A stretch of DNA of 64,000 nucleotides. Origin: Pseudovibrio exalbescens DSM 16456. GTDB taxonomy: Bacteria > Pseudomonadota > Alphaproteobacteria > Rhizobiales > Stappiaceae. The position numbers and the translations under genes were made by a program. The DNA is taken from assembly GCF_000422785.1 (NCBI RefSeq), contig NZ_AUGS01000005.1, positions 310,001 to 374,000 of the forward strand. Reading direction: 5' to 3'. A model generated the notes under the pieces. That model saw nothing but the letters and a program-made list of their open reading frames with translations. It searched no databases and was not told where the DNA came from. Within the stretch, counting starts at the first letter, position 1, and each line of letters starts with the position of its first letter. Below, piece by piece: positions 1 to 9,730 of this stretch.

Positions 1-30
1 CTATTTGACGATACGCCCGATTTGCGCTAG
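1..30 (+). CDS. dgt: C-terminal end of probable dGTPase (dgt), partial
   Basis: Only the last nine codons and a TAG stop lie in the window, reading LFDDTPDLR. This ending resembles the C-terminus of the rhizobial deoxyguanosinetriphosphate triphosphohydrolase-like proteins, and dgt commonly precedes argS in Hyphomicrobiales. The catalytic HD domain is outside the window, so the call rests on nine residues and synteny. Confidence 0.5.
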   Translation, partial: LFDDTPDLR

Positions 31-124
31 TGCCGCGCAGCAATCAATTCCTGACCTGTCGGGCTGCGCCGCGTGACCCTTGGATGGCCGCAGGACGGTA
101 GACACTTAATTTAGGCTAGAGAAA

Positions 125-1879
125 ATGAACATCTTCGCAGATTTTGCTGAGCGTGTGAGTGCGGTTGTTGCTGCGCTGGAGCTTAAACCGGAAGAGGGGC
201 AGCTTGATCTTTCCCGCATCACGGTTGAGCCGCCGCGCGACCCGGCTCATGGCGATTTGGCAACGAACGCCGCCATGGTTCTGGCAAAGCCCCTGAAGAT
301 GAAGCCGCGCGATCTGGCGGAGAAGATCGCCGAGGGCCTTCGGGCTGACAGCGACGTTTCTGCTGTTGATGTGGCCGGGCCCGGTTTCATCAACATCCGA
401 GTCAATCCAATTATCTGGAGCCGCGTGCTGGCATCGGTGTTCGAGCAAGGCAAGGACTTTGGACGTTCCCAGCGTGGTAACGGCGTCAAGGTCAATGTGG
501 AGTACGTCTCCACTAACCCGACTGGTCCTATGCATGTGGGGCACACACGAGGGGCGGTGGTTGGAGATGCTCTGGCCAATCTGCTGGCTTTTGCCAGCTA
601 CGACGTCACACGCGAATATCTGATCAACGATGCCGGGGCGCAGATTGATGTGCTCGCGAAATCGGTCTATCTGCGTTATCTGGAAGCGCTGGGTGAAGAT
701 ATTGGCGCCATACCAGAGGGCTTGTATCCTGGCGATTATCTCAAGCCAGTAGGCAAGGCATTGGCGGATGAGTTCGGCCCGAGCTTGAAAGACAAGCCTG
801 AAGAGGAGCGTCATGCCTTCTTGAAGGGCTATGCTGTAGACAAAATGATGGACATGATCCGTGCGGATCTGGAGCTTCTCAACGTTCATCATGATGTGTT
901 CTTCTCTGAAAAGACCATGCACGGCGAAGGGGCTGCAATTGCGCAAACCCTGCAAGCCTTGCGTGAGCGGGATCTGGTTTATCAAGGCACCTTGCCGCCG
1001 CCGAAAGGAGAGGTCCCAGAGGACTGGGAAGACCGGGAGCAGACGTTGTTCCGCTCTTCCACCTATGGTGACGACATCGACCGCCCGTTGGTGAAGTCAG
1101 ATGGAAGTTACACCTACTTTGCGGCGGATGTTGCCTACTTGAAGGATAAGCTTGATCGTGGCTTCAAGCAGATGATTTTCGTTCTGGGGGCAGATCACGG
1201 GGGCTATGTCAAACGTCTGGAAGCGGTCGGTCGGGCCGTATCCGGCGGTAGCGCTCAGGTCATTTGCCGGCTGTGTCAGTTGGTTAAGCTTTTCCGGGCT
1301 GGTGAGCCCGTAAAGATGTCCAAGCGGGCAGGGACGTTCATCACACTTCGCGATGTTGTGGAAGAAGTGGGGAGAGATCCCGTACGCTTCATGATGCTTT
1401 ACCGGAAAAATGACGCGCACCTGGATTTTGATCTTCAGAAGGTAACTGAACAGTCTAAAGATAATCCGGTCTTCTATGTTCAGTACGGTCACGCCCGTTG
1501 TTCTTCTGTTTTGCGACAGGCTGCCGAAGAGTTAGATGGAATTTCTGTTGCGCCTGAGGCGCTTATGAAGTCAGACTTCTCTTTGCTCGAAGATGAAGGC
1601 GAACAGGGTATTATTGCTAAACTTGCTCAGTGGCCTCGTGTAGTTGACGGCGCGGCCGAAGCTCACGAACCTCATAGACTGGCGTTTTACCTATATGAGC
1701 TTGCCAGTGCACTGCATGGACACTGGTCGAAAGGCAAGGAAAAGCCGCAATTACGCTTTATTAATGATAAAAAGCCAGAATTAACCTTGGCTCGACTCGC
1801 GATGGTTTACGCGGTTTCGCAGGTGCTGGCGTCCGGTCTCACCGTTCTCGGTGTGGACGCCCCTGAGGAAATGCGCTAA
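125..1879 (+). CDS. argS: Arginyl-tRNA synthetase
   Basis: This cytoplasmic class I synthetase charges tRNA-Arg with arginine. The 584-residue length is normal for ArgS. The N-terminal additive domain is followed by the HIGH-type motif, here HVGH within [10 protein letters not shown] near residue 138, and the KMSKR signature appears as KMSKRAG near residue 398. A C-terminal anticodon-binding helical domain completes the protein. The ATG at 125 gives a standard N-terminus, although the Shine-Dalgarno sequence ahead of it is weak. It follows the probable dgt and leads the argS-SPOR-nagZ-scpAB series, a common alphaproteobacterial order. Confidence 0.97.
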   Translation: MNIFADFAERVSAVVAALELKPEEGQLDLSRITVEPPRDPAHGDLATNAAMVLAKPLKMKPRDLAEKIAEGLRADSDVSAVDVAGPGFINIRVNPIIWSRVLASVFEQGKDFGRSQRGNGVKVNVEYVSTNPTGPMHVGHTRGAVVGDALANLLAFASYDVTREYLINDAGAQIDVLAKSVYLRYLEALGEDIGAIPEGLYPGDYLKPVGKALADEFGPSLKDKPEEERHAFLKGYAVDKMMDMIRADLELLNVHHDVFFSEKTMHGEGAAIAQTLQALRERDLVYQGTLPPPKGEVPEDWEDREQTLFRSSTYGDDIDRPLVKSDGSYTYFAADVAYLKDKLDRGFKQMIFVLGADHGGYVKRLEAVGRAVSGGSAQVICRLCQLVKLFRAGEPVKMSKRAGTFITLRDVVEEVGRDPVRFMMLYRKNDAHLDFDLQKVTEQSKDNPVFYVQYGHARCSSVLRQAAEELDGISVAPEALMKSDFSLLEDEGEQGIIAKLAQWPRVVDGAAEAHEPHRLAFYLYELASALHGHWSKGKEKPQLRFINDKKPELTLARLAMVYAVSQVLASGLTVLGVDAPEEMR

Positions 1880-1908
1880 CGCGGTCAACGACTTAGTGTA
1901 AAAGAGTA

Positions 1909-1940
1909 CAGAGGTTCGCGGCCGGCGTCGCGGGCCTCTG
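1909..1940 (+). terminator. Hairpin after argS
   Basis: Arms 1909-1920 and 1929-1940 form a 12-bp stem (two G-U pairs in RNA) around an 8-base loop, ending 23 bases before the next start codon. There is only a short CTTT after it, so it may be a weak terminator or a processing or stability hairpin. Confidence 0.45.
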
Positions 1941-1963
1941 CTTTAGGGGAAGACTTCGCTGCT

Positions 1964-4948
1964 ATGTCCAAACGCTCCGACTACGATATGCCGGGTGGCG
2001 CGCAACCTGCACCTGAAGAAAACAAGGGGGCGCAAGGCTGGGTGCCTGATGAAGACCCGCTGGTGGAACTGGCGCGTATCGTGGGCGAGACAACGACACG
2101 GTATCGGCCAAGCTCGCGTTTGGAAGATGAAACCCCCGATCCTGTATTGCCTTCGCCGCCCGCGCCTGAAGCGCCGCCTGTAAGCGAAGAGGCACCGCAA
2201 AAGCATGATCCTTTCGCAGCCCTGGATGAAGCCTTCAGAAATATGGGCGAGGCAACGCGAGGCTCTGCGCCAACAGCGGATGCGCCATCCCCTGAGTGGA
2301 CACCCACGCCAGAACGTCCTTACGATACGCCAAACAAAAGGGTCACCCCGGAGGTGCCGGTTGAGCCTGTGATGGAGCAACCATCCGCTCCCGCACGTGC
2401 CGAACGAAAGGCCGCGCCGTTCGTGCCGCCTGTGGAAGATGGCGAGCCGTTCAATCCCGAAACCTTCGTTCCTGAAGGGGCTTTTGACGCGCCATCGATT
2501 GATGAGCCCAAGCGGGCTGCAGAGGCGCCGTCTGTAGAGTTGGGGCAGGAAGAGGCTGTTCGGCCGAGTGCCCCAGAGTTGGGCCGGGTTTCCAACCCCG
2601 CTCATGAGCCGGCTCCGTCTGTTGATCCGGACCCGATGAGCGAACCCAAGAACTATGCAGCTTTCACGCCGGAGGAGTTCCGAGTGGACCCCGCTGAATT
2701 TAGCGGTTCACAAGCCGAGGTGCCATCGGAACCGAACTGCGATGGGCCATCTTCTAAGCAGATCCCGGACATGCCAGAGGACGAACTCCGTCCAAGCTAT
2801 GCACCAGAACCGGAAGTGGCTCCGGCGCGGACACACGAGCCGAATTTTGATTTTGAAAGCAGCTTGACGGACGATCTGGAGGCGAGCCTTGCGGCGAGCC
2901 TGAATCAGAGCCGTTCTGCTCCTGCTGAAACAGAATGGGCTGTTCCGCCCATTCCTCCAGTAGCGCCATCACCGGCGGCTCCCGACATTTCATCTGTTCC
3001 GCGCAATGCAGTGCCAGGCGCAGGTGCGGCGGCTGGCAGTCGTGATGTCAAAGGGGCTTATGATCTTGGCTCCGGCGTGGACCCATCTGCCCGCGTGCCG
3101 GCGGCAAAAGCGCCCGCATTTGAGCCGAAAGCTTCCAGCTACGTGCCCAAGGGCGGCGTTGGCCATCAGGCAAGGACGGAAGCTGTACAGGCTGCCGAGC
3201 CGATCACTCACGACGACCCAACGCCTGCGCCGTCAAGTGGCTTCATGCCAGACTTGACGCAGTTTGAACTGGATACGATGGGGGCGAACGCGGAGCCACC
3301 GGCACCGTCCGAAACCGCTGCATACGAAGACCCGGTTACCAACTTGGCCCATCAAAGCTCGCTTGATAGCTTTGAAGCAGACCTGCTGGCTGAACTGAAC
3401 AGTCGACATGCGGATCGTGCGCCGAGCGATCCTTCCCTAGAGCCGTCCGTAGTTTCTGCCGTGTCACGACCCGACATGCCGGCAGCATCGCCAGCGGATT
3501 CGGTGTCTGAGCCGTCATTTGAGGATGAACTGATCGCTTCCATGAACCACACAGCGTTGCGCGGCGCAAATGAGCCGGGTAGCGATGATGACCTTTTTGC
3601 TGCGGGTTCACCGAATGGCGAGTTGCCCGGTTATACGCAGCACAGGGGTGCGGCCCTTGAAAATGATATAGACGAAATGTCCTGGCCGGCTGCCGCGGAG
3701 CGTCTGGCACAGCAGGCCTACACGGACGAGGAGGAAGATTATACACCGCCGCCGCAAGGTTATGATCTCGACGCTGTTGCACAGGCGATGCGCGCTGAAG
3801 ATCCTTCCTTGAATGGAGAAGGCATCCTCCCGGCTGGCACTGTGGCGTACAGCGCGCCAGAGGAACTTGAGGAGGCTGCGTACAAGGACAACCGGGTGTT
3901 TGGTGTCAAACGCGGGGTATTGGCTGCCGCGTGTATTGGCGCGGTTCTCGTGGTTGGCGGTGCCGGGTATTTTGTGCTTGGACTTGGGTCAGATGCAATC
4001 AGCGATGCTGAACCGCGCCTGATCGTTGCCGACAACTCGCCAATGAAAGAGTTTCCCAATCCGGAAGACCAGCCTTCGCAGAAAAGTTCGGCCCGAATCT
4101 TGATGCCGAGCGATGATGCGGCTGCGCCCGAAGGGGAACGAATGCTGCCAAGAGATACTGCCCGAGTGGATCCGTTGCCGCCAGCGCCTGATGCGGAAGC
4201 GGAGAGCAACGCAATGATGGTAAACGCGTCCAAGCGCGTGCGCACAGTGGTCGTTCGCCCTGATGGAACTATTGTTTCCGCCGACAGTTCTTCAGAGGGG
4301 GCGGATGCAAGTGGTGATCGCCTGCTTTCAGAGCAACAAACGGCGTCTTTGAGCAATCAAAACGGGTTTGGTTCTGATGCGGGAAGCCAGCCTCCTGTTG
4401 GGACCTTTGGCGGGGACGCCAATGGCGCGGCGTCTGTTGAAACAAGCACGCTCCGTCCGGCGCAAAATGGGTCCGCTACGGCTACCCCGCCCGCAAATCC
4501 GGAAACTGGTGCAGAGCAAACGCCAGAGGCGGTCGTTGATGTAACGCCGAAGCAAAAACCAGATGCTCCGGCCGGCTTCAATGTGGCTTCAACCAGTTCA
4601 GCGAACAGCTCATCTTCCGGTCCATTGGTGCTGACACCCAATGCAGCGGCGCCTGCAACACCATCGCAGCCCGCAACATCGTCTGCAGGAACGATTCCCT
4701 CCGGTACTTACGTGGTTCAGGTCTCTTCCGTACGCAGTGAACAAGAAGCGCAGGGTGAGATACGCGCATTGAGCAATCGCTTTCCCACGTTGATGTCGGG
4801 TGTTGATCCTGTGGTGGTTCGTGCGGATCTCGGGGATCGGGGCATCTTCTACCGTGTTCGGATTCCGTTTTCTGGATCGACCTCTGCCAATCAGTTCTGC
4901 ACAGATTTGAAAAATGCCGGTGGGGATTGTTTCGTTCGCCGGAACTGA
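1964..4948 (+). CDS. SPOR-domain membrane protein with a very long disordered cytoplasmic part
   Basis: SPOR domains bind denuded septal peptidoglycan, so this is likely an inner-membrane, cell-division-associated protein. The 994 residues split into about 645 acidic, Pro/Glu/Ala-rich residues of low complexity, one transmembrane segment at about 651-673 (VLAAACIGAVLVVGGAGYF), a second disordered periplasmic linker, and a C-terminal SPOR domain at about 911-994 starting SGTYVVQVSSVRSEQEAQ. Lack of an N-terminal signal implies N-in topology. It sits between argS and nagZ, the usual place for this protein in Hyphomicrobiales. The partner of the disordered part cannot be read from sequence. Confidence 0.85.
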   Translation: MSKRSDYDMPGGAQPAPEENKGAQGWVPDEDPLVELARIVGETTTRYRPSSRLEDETPDPVLPSPPAPEAPPVSEEAPQKHDPFAALDEAFRNMGEATRGSAPTADAPSPEWTPTPERPYDTPNKRVTPEVPVEPVMEQPSAPARAERKAAPFVPPVEDGEPFNPETFVPEGAFDAPSIDEPKRAAEAPSVELGQEEAVRPSAPELGRVSNPAHEPAPSVDPDPMSEPKNYAAFTPEEFRVDPAEFSGSQAEVPSEPNCDGPSSKQIPDMPEDELRPSYAPEPEVAPARTHEPNFDFESSLTDDLEASLAASLNQSRSAPAETEWAVPPIPPVAPSPAAPDISSVPRNAVPGAGAAAGSRDVKGAYDLGSGVDPSARVPAAKAPAFEPKASSYVPKGGVGHQARTEAVQAAEPITHDDPTPAPSSGFMPDLTQFELDTMGANAEPPAPSETAAYEDPVTNLAHQSSLDSFEADLLAELNSRHADRAPSDPSLEPSVVSAVSRPDMPAASPADSVSEPSFEDELIASMNHTALRGANEPGSDDDLFAAGSPNGELPGYTQHRGAALENDIDEMSWPAAAERLAQQAYTDEEEDYTPPPQGYDLDAVAQAMRAEDPSLNGEGILPAGTVAYSAPEELEEAAYKDNRVFGVKRGVLAAACIGAVLVVGGAGYFVLGLGSDAISDAEPRLIVADNSPMKEFPNPEDQPSQKSSARILMPSDDAAAPEGERMLPRDTARVDPLPPAPDAEAESNAMMVNASKRVRTVVVRPDGTIVSADSSSEGADASGDRLLSEQQTASLSNQNGFGSDAGSQPPVGTFGGDANGAASVETSTLRPAQNGSATATPPANPETGAEQTPEAVVDVTPKQKPDAPAGFNVASTSSANSSSSGPLVLTPNAAAPATPSQPATSSAGTIPSGTYVVQVSSVRSEQEAQGEIRALSNRFPTLMSGVDPVVVRADLGDRGIFYRVRIPFSGSTSANQFCTDLKNAGGDCFVRRN

Positions 4949-4959
4949 TCCGAGGCAGT

Positions 4960-4984
4960 GCTTGACGTGGTCGCCACGTCAAGC
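4960..4984 (+). other. Perfect 11-bp hairpin just upstream of nagZ
   Basis: Arms 4960-4970 (GCTTGACGTGG) and 4974-4984 are perfectly complementary around a TCG loop. The hairpin ends 11 bases before the nagZ start, leaving no obvious Shine-Dalgarno sequence for nagZ and no T-tract. It may attenuate readthrough or shape translation of nagZ. Confidence 0.6.
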
Positions 4985-4995
4985 TACCCGATCAG

Positions 4996-6030
4996 ATGAT
5001 GCTGTATAAATCCTTCATTACCGGCTGCGCCGGGCCTGTGCTCTCGGATGAAGAGCAATCCTTCATGGCAACTCAGCGCCCTTGGGGCCTGATCCTGTTC
5101 GCTCGCAACATCGAAAGCCCCGAACAGCTGCGTCAGCTTACTGGTGATTTTCGCCGTTGTGTCGCGCGACATGATGCACCTGTATTCATAGATCAGGAAG
5201 GTGGCAGAGTTCGCAGATTGAGGGCGCCCCATTGGCCTGACTATCCAGCAATGGGCAAGCTTGCGGGTTTGTGGCGCTCCAACCCAGATCAGGCACGGCG
5301 CGCTGTTTATCTTCAATCTCGATTGATGGGTCATGACCTGCAAGACTTGGGCATCACTGTCAATTGTCTGCCCGTACTCGATGTGCGCAGGCGTGAGGCG
5401 AGTGATATCGTTGGCGATCGTGCGTTGGGCGAGGATCCTGAGGTCGTTTCGGTTCTGGGGATGGATGTCCTTGCAGGATGTCTTGATGCGGGCGTCATAC
5501 CGGTCATGAAGCATGTTCCTGGCCATGGGCGAGCCTTGGTGGACAGTCATCTTGAGCTGCCACGTGTTTCCGTCGATCTGGAAACGCTGGAGGCGTGGGA
5601 TTTCAAGCCGTTTGAACGCTTGAAGGATTGTCCGATGGCAATGACGGCCCACATCGTGTTCGATGCCATCGATCCAGAGCGACCCGTAACCCAATCGGCC
5701 ACTGCCATATCCAGTATTATTCGCGAGCGGCTTGGTTTCAAAGGCTGCTTGCTCAGTGACGATATCTCCATGAAAGCTTTGGGTGGGACGCTGTCCAGCC
5801 GCGTTACCACAATTGTCGATGCGGGATGTGATTTCGTTTTGCACTGCAATGGCAATCTTGACGAAATGGTTGAGGTTGCCGCTTCTGTCCCGGAAGTCGA
5901 CGAGCTGCGCCAGACCAGGGCAGAGCAAGCGCTGCAGTGGGGGCGCGTGGTCTCTGTTTCTGATCAACAACGGGCAGATTTGCGGCATGAACTTGTTGAC
6001 TTGATCCAGCGAGCCGAGGCGGTGTCCTGA
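4996..6030 (+). CDS. nagZ: Beta-N-acetylhexosaminidase NagZ
   Basis: NagZ is a cytoplasmic family 3 glycosidase that removes GlcNAc from recycled anhydro-muropeptides. Visible signatures are IDQEGGRVRRL near residue 65, the mobile catalytic loop KHVPGHG at 172-178 followed by DSH at 183-185, and the SDD segment near 254-256 that carries the catalytic aspartate in the family. The 344-residue length is normal. Two in-frame ATGs stand at 4996 and 4999; the first is given. It overlaps nothing and is followed by scpA after three bases, so nagZ-scpA-scpB are probably cotranscribed. Confidence 0.95.
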   Translation: MMLYKSFITGCAGPVLSDEEQSFMATQRPWGLILFARNIESPEQLRQLTGDFRRCVARHDAPVFIDQEGGRVRRLRAPHWPDYPAMGKLAGLWRSNPDQARRAVYLQSRLMGHDLQDLGITVNCLPVLDVRRREASDIVGDRALGEDPEVVSVLGMDVLAGCLDAGVIPVMKHVPGHGRALVDSHLELPRVSVDLETLEAWDFKPFERLKDCPMAMTAHIVFDAIDPERPVTQSATAISSIIRERLGFKGCLLSDDISMKALGGTLSSRVTTIVDAGCDFVLHCNGNLDEMVEVAASVPEVDELRQTRAEQALQWGRVVSVSDQQRADLRHELVDLIQRAEAVS

Positions 6031-6033
6031 TCC

Positions 6034-6891
6034 ATGGCTGAAACATCCGACGACAATCAAGGTGCAACTTTGGAGCAGGAAGACTTGCTGGGCTCGTCCC
6101 TCGGAACGCAGACCGGCCTTTCCGAGCCAAGCTTGCACGTGGATGTTCAAGGATATGAAGGCCCACTGGATTTGTTGCTGACCCTCGCACGCTCACAGAA
6201 AGTGGATATCACGAAGGTCTCCATTCTGCAGCTGACCGAGCAGTATCTGGAGTTTGTGCGTGAGGCCCGCCGGTTGCGTTTGGAACTGGCGGCAGATTAC
6301 CTCGTCATGGCTGCCTGGCTTGCATATTTAAAGTCTCGGCTTTTACTGCCGGTGGAGGCCAATGATGAGGAACCTACGGGCGAGGAACTTGCCGCCGCGC
6401 TTGCCTTTCGCTTGCAGCGTCTGGAGGCCATGCGTGAAGCTGCGGCAAAGCTGATGAACCTTAATCGTTTGGGGCGAGATGTATTTGCCCGAGGTGCACC
6501 GGAGACCGTTTCCATTGAACGCACAAATGTGTGGTCCGCCGGTCTCTACGAGTTGTTGACGGCCTACGCAGCGCAGCGCCAGCGTACTTCCGTCACCTCT
6601 GTAAACTATGAAAAACGTCAGGTGTGGTCTCTACAAGAAGCTCGCGAGTTGTTGCAGCGTCTGATCGGCGGAGCGGCTGATTGGACGCCGATTGATCGCT
6701 TTTTGATCAGATTCATGGATGACCCGAAGGAGCGTGTGACGGCTCTGGCTTCCACTTTTTCCGCGAGCCTTGAACTGGTTCGTGAGGGGCAGATCGAGTT
6801 GCAACAATCGGCCCCATTCGCTCGCCTTTATGTGCGCTCCAAACCTCGCCCTACGACGGAAGAAATGGAACAAGAGCTAAGCCATGAGTGA
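6034..6891 (+). CDS. scpA: Segregation and condensation protein A (kleisin)
   Basis: ScpA bridges the SMC dimer and ScpB in the bacterial condensin complex that compacts and segregates chromosomes. The N-terminal kleisin signature is clear: YEGPLDLLLTLARSQKVDI near residue 38, then LEFVREARRLRLELAADYLVMAAWLAYLKS-type helices, with a winged-helix C-terminus. At 285 residues it is a typical alphaproteobacterial length. It starts three bases after nagZ and overlaps scpB by 8 bases, which suggests translational coupling of the two condensin subunits. Confidence 0.94.
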   Translation: MAETSDDNQGATLEQEDLLGSSLGTQTGLSEPSLHVDVQGYEGPLDLLLTLARSQKVDITKVSILQLTEQYLEFVREARRLRLELAADYLVMAAWLAYLKSRLLLPVEANDEEPTGEELAAALAFRLQRLEAMREAAAKLMNLNRLGRDVFARGAPETVSIERTNVWSAGLYELLTAYAAQRQRTSVTSVNYEKRQVWSLQEARELLQRLIGGAADWTPIDRFLIRFMDDPKERVTALASTFSASLELVREGQIELQQSAPFARLYVRSKPRPTTEEMEQELSHE

Positions 6892-7627
6892 TGCACCGGA
6901 CAGCACAGTTGAGGCCGGCGACGCATTCGAACTGCCGCTGGATGATGAAGCCTTCTTTGAGGCTTTGGATCTTCAGCGAAAAATCGAAGCCATGCTGTTT
7001 GCTTCTGCAGAACCCATAGGTACGCAGGAGCTGTGCGAGCGGCTGGGTGCAAAGCGCAAGAATGTCCACGCTGCGCTTGATGTGCTGGTGGACCATTATG
7101 CCAAGCGCGGGGTCGTTCTGCGAAAGGTTGCAGATCGATGGGCCTTCAGAACTGCAGATGATCTGAAGCACGTTTTGCATCGTGAAGCCGTGGAGCAGAA
7201 ACGCTTGTCTCGCGCGGCGCTGGAAACCTTGGCCATCATTGCCTTTCACCAACCTGTGACGCGTGCAGAGATTGAAGAAATCCGAGGCGTGTCTACATCC
7301 AAGGGGACACTGGATGTTCTGATGGAAACGGGGTGGGTTCGCATGCGTGGACGCAGGCGAACACCGGGGCGCCCGGTGACCTATGGGACCACAGTCGAGT
7401 TTCTTGATCACTTTGCGCTCGAGAGCATCAAAGATTTGCCCGGTCTGGAAGAGCTGAAAGGATCGGGGTTACTGGACAGTGCCGTGCCTGCCAACTTTCA
7501 GGTTCCGGTTCCTGACGACACGAGCGATCTGACAGAGGATGAAGACCCGCTGGATGAAGACGACCTTTTTACGGCGGATGATCAGGGAGGCGAGGTCTCC
7601 CCACAACAGGATAACGGAAGCCTTTGA
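6884..7627 (+). CDS. scpB: Segregation and condensation protein B
   Basis: ScpB is the winged-helix (kite) subunit that binds ScpA in the SMC-ScpAB condensin. The family core is visible as KIEAMLFASAEPIGTQEL near residue 30 and RAALETLAIIAFHQPVTRAEIEEIRGVS near residue 110, followed by GRPVTYGTT. The last 50 residues are very acidic and probably disordered, which is common in alphaproteobacterial members. The start overlaps scpA by 8 bases. Confidence 0.94.
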   Translation: MSDAPDSTVEAGDAFELPLDDEAFFEALDLQRKIEAMLFASAEPIGTQELCERLGAKRKNVHAALDVLVDHYAKRGVVLRKVADRWAFRTADDLKHVLHREAVEQKRLSRAALETLAIIAFHQPVTRAEIEEIRGVSTSKGTLDVLMETGWVRMRGRRRTPGRPVTYGTTVEFLDHFALESIKDLPGLEELKGSGLLDSAVPANFQVPVPDDTSDLTEDEDPLDEDDLFTADDQGGEVSPQQDNGSL

Positions 7628-7630
7628 TCT

Positions 7631-7690
7631 GTTGATGAAATTCCGTGCGTTTCACGCTCGAAGGCTGTATGAACGCTTCTGGTCATCAAC
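7631..7690 (+). other. Intergenic stem-loop between scpB and the ABC ATPase gene
   Basis: GTTGATGA at 7631-7638 is perfectly complementary to TCATCAAC at 7683-7690. The 44-base loop contains a smaller CGTG/CACG hairpin. There is no T-tract, and the Shine-Dalgarno of the next gene lies 12 bases downstream. Function unknown. Confidence 0.4.
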
Positions 7691-7720
7691 TGAATCCAAA
7701 TAGGACAAGGACGATTGTTA

Positions 7721-8767
7721 ATGGCGCGCCTCGCGTTTGAACACATCAGCCATTCTTATGGTACGTTGCCTGCCGTCAATGATGTTTCATTGAGTCTGGC
7801 AGGTGGAGAGGTGCTGTGCCTGTTGGGGCACTCGGGCTGTGGGAAAACGACCTTGTTGCGAATTGCGGCCGGGGTTGTGCGACAAGAACACGGGCGCGTT
7901 CTGCTCAATGATCAGATAGTAGCGGATGAAACTGCGTATTTGCCCCCTGAACAACGCGGGGTCGGCCTCATGTTTCAGGACTACGCGCTTTTCCCTCATC
8001 TGACTATTCTCGACAATGTGCTGTTCGGGTTGAAGAAGCTGCCAAAAGATGAGGCCCGTTCAACAGCGATGGCTGCATTGAACATGGTTGGATTGGCGCG
8101 TTACGCGAACGAATACCCGCATGGGCTTTCCGGTGGGGAGCAGCAACGCGCCGCACTAGCACGCGCCATGGCGCCAAAGCCTCACACCTTGCTGATGGAT
8201 GAGCCGTTCAGCGGGCTTGATAGCCGTTTGCGTGATGATGTTCGCCGACAGACGCTCGAAATGATCCGACAGCAGGGCGCGACAGCCGTTGTCGTGACAC
8301 ATGATCCGGAAGAAGCGCTGCGGGTTGCGGATCGCATCGCTTTGATGCGGGCAGGCAAAGTGGTGCAAGTTGGCACTCCGGAAGAAATCTATTTCCATCC
8401 GGTCAATCTGTTTTGTGCACGGTTCTTTTCGGATTTGAACGAGACGTTCGCACAGGTTTTTCAGGGCCGTGTGATAACACCTCTCGGTGAGTTCGAGACA
8501 CCGGGATTGGCTGAAGGTGATAATGTGACGATCTGTGTACGTCCACACCATGTGCGGACCCTGCGAAATTCGACGGGAGCTACAGGATCAGGCACAGTAC
8601 TAAAGCGGAATATGGCAGGTGAAGTTGACCTGTTAGAAGTCAGGGTCGAAGGATTGGAGCGACCAATTCGTGTTCGAACCAGTGATGTATTGCAGTTTTC
8701 TGCAGGCGAAAACGTGAATTTCGCCGTAGATCAACGGGATGTACTTGTATTTCCAAGGCATTCCTGA
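7721..8767 (+). CDS. Orphan ABC transporter ATP-binding protein, Fe3+/polyamine-importer type
   Basis: This is a 348-residue nucleotide-binding subunit of the FbpC/PotA class, which energises import through inner-membrane permeases. It shows Walker A GHSGCGKTTL, signature LSGGEQQRAALARA, Walker B LLMDEPFSGLD and the switch histidine in VVVTHDPEEAL, then a C-terminal TOBE-like regulatory domain after about residue 240. ATG 7721 is chosen over an upstream TTG because TAGGACAAGG (7701-7710) gives good spacing. No permease or binding protein is adjacent, so its partners must be encoded elsewhere and the substrate is unknown. Confidence 0.85.
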   Translation: MARLAFEHISHSYGTLPAVNDVSLSLAGGEVLCLLGHSGCGKTTLLRIAAGVVRQEHGRVLLNDQIVADETAYLPPEQRGVGLMFQDYALFPHLTILDNVLFGLKKLPKDEARSTAMAALNMVGLARYANEYPHGLSGGEQQRAALARAMAPKPHTLLMDEPFSGLDSRLRDDVRRQTLEMIRQQGATAVVVTHDPEEALRVADRIALMRAGKVVQVGTPEEIYFHPVNLFCARFFSDLNETFAQVFQGRVITPLGEFETPGLAEGDNVTICVRPHHVRTLRNSTGATGSGTVLKRNMAGEVDLLEVRVEGLERPIRVRTSDVLQFSAGENVNFAVDQRDVLVFPRHS

Positions 8768-8869
8768 GAAATCTAGATGTAACAGTTTGGGCGGGCGGCT
8801 GAGCCAGAAATTGGTGATCGATCAACTCACTCAGGCGTTTCATCAGTCCTAGAAGCAGGAGTAAAGTGG

Positions 8870-9127
8870 ATGGGCTCTATTGGTATTTGGCAGATCATCA
8901 TTATCGCGGTTGTTGTCGTGCTGTTATTTGGTCGCGGAAAGATTTCCGACCTTATGGGTGACGTTGCAAAAGGCATAAACAGCTTCAAGAAGGGTCTGAA
9001 AGACGACGCCGATGCAGCGGCTGAGGAAAAGAACGCCGAGACGAAGGTTATCGACCACCAGAAGTCAGAGACTGTTTCGCCGCAGTCCACCTCTGAGAAT
9101 TCAAGTGATCAGAGCAAAGCAAGCTGA
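8870..9127 (+). CDS. tatA: Twin-arginine translocase subunit TatA
   Basis: TatA forms the protein-conducting element of the Tat pathway, which exports folded proteins with RR signal peptides. The 85-residue protein has one N-terminal membrane helix ([20 protein letters not shown]), the conserved FGRGK hinge, an amphipathic helix ([17 protein letters not shown]) and a polar tail. An AGGAG ribosome-binding site precedes the ATG. It leads tatA-tatB-tatC, the usual order. Confidence 0.95.
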   Translation: MGSIGIWQIIIIAVVVVLLFGRGKISDLMGDVAKGINSFKKGLKDDADAAAEEKNAETKVIDHQKSETVSPQSTSENSSDQSKAS

Positions 9128-9211
9128 GTGAATCTGCATCGCGGGCAGGGCAGTAGATCATGTCTCGCTTTCAGGTTTCACTTTGGCATCTTCATGGAAA
9201 CGGCTTAGTTT

Positions 9212-9730
9212 ATGTTCGACATCTCTTGGACAGAGTTGCTGCTTGTCGGCGTAGTGGCAATTATTGTGGTGGGGCCCAAAGAACTGCCCGGCATGCTGAG
9301 AACGCTTGGCAAGACCATCGGTGCGGTGCGCCGTATGGCTGGGGAGTTCCAATCCACATTCAATGACGCGATCCGGGAAGCGGAGCAGCAGGCAGGCATT
9401 GATGAAATGCGCAAGCAAGCTGATGCAGCGCAAAACTTTGATCCATTGGGGGATTTGAAAAAGTCCCTTGCGGACGAAGAGCGCGCTTTGCAAAAGGACA
9501 TGAACGCGCCAACCCCTCCATCCGCCTCAGCAACGGGTTCCAAGGAAGCTGATGCCTCGGATACCTCATCAACACCTCCGTCATCAGATGCCGCAGGTGC
9601 GAATGACGAAGTGGAGGCTCCATCGGTGCACCCGGTGGCCGTTCCCGCGCCGGAGGTAAACACTGCTGATTCTGTGGCACAGTCTCCAACGCCGGTTGAT
9701 GAACCCAAAACGGCGGGGGGGAAGAACTGA
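9212..9730 (+). CDS. tatB: Twin-arginine translocase subunit TatB
   Basis: TatB pairs with TatC to form the signal-peptide receptor of the Tat system. It starts MFDISWTELLLVGVVAIIVV with the conserved membrane glutamate, then GPKELPGMLRTLGKTIGAVR and an amphipathic helix. At 172 residues it carries a long Ala/Pro/Ser-rich tail that is common in alphaproteobacterial TatB. Its TGA shares one base with the tatC ATG, implying coupled translation. Confidence 0.95.
   Translation: MFDISWTELLLVGVVAIIVVGPKELPGMLRTLGKTIGAVRRMAGEFQSTFNDAIREAEQQAGIDEMRKQADAAQNFDPLGDLKKSLADEERALQKDMNAPTPPSASATGSKEADASDTSSTPPSSDAAGANDEVEAPSVHPVAVPAPEVNTADSVAQSPTPVDEPKTAGGKN

Noticed and set aside
116-985. 289-codon minus-strand frame opposite argS
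   Set aside because: It lies antisense to a clear ArgS and has no domain signature; long antisense frames are expected at this base composition.
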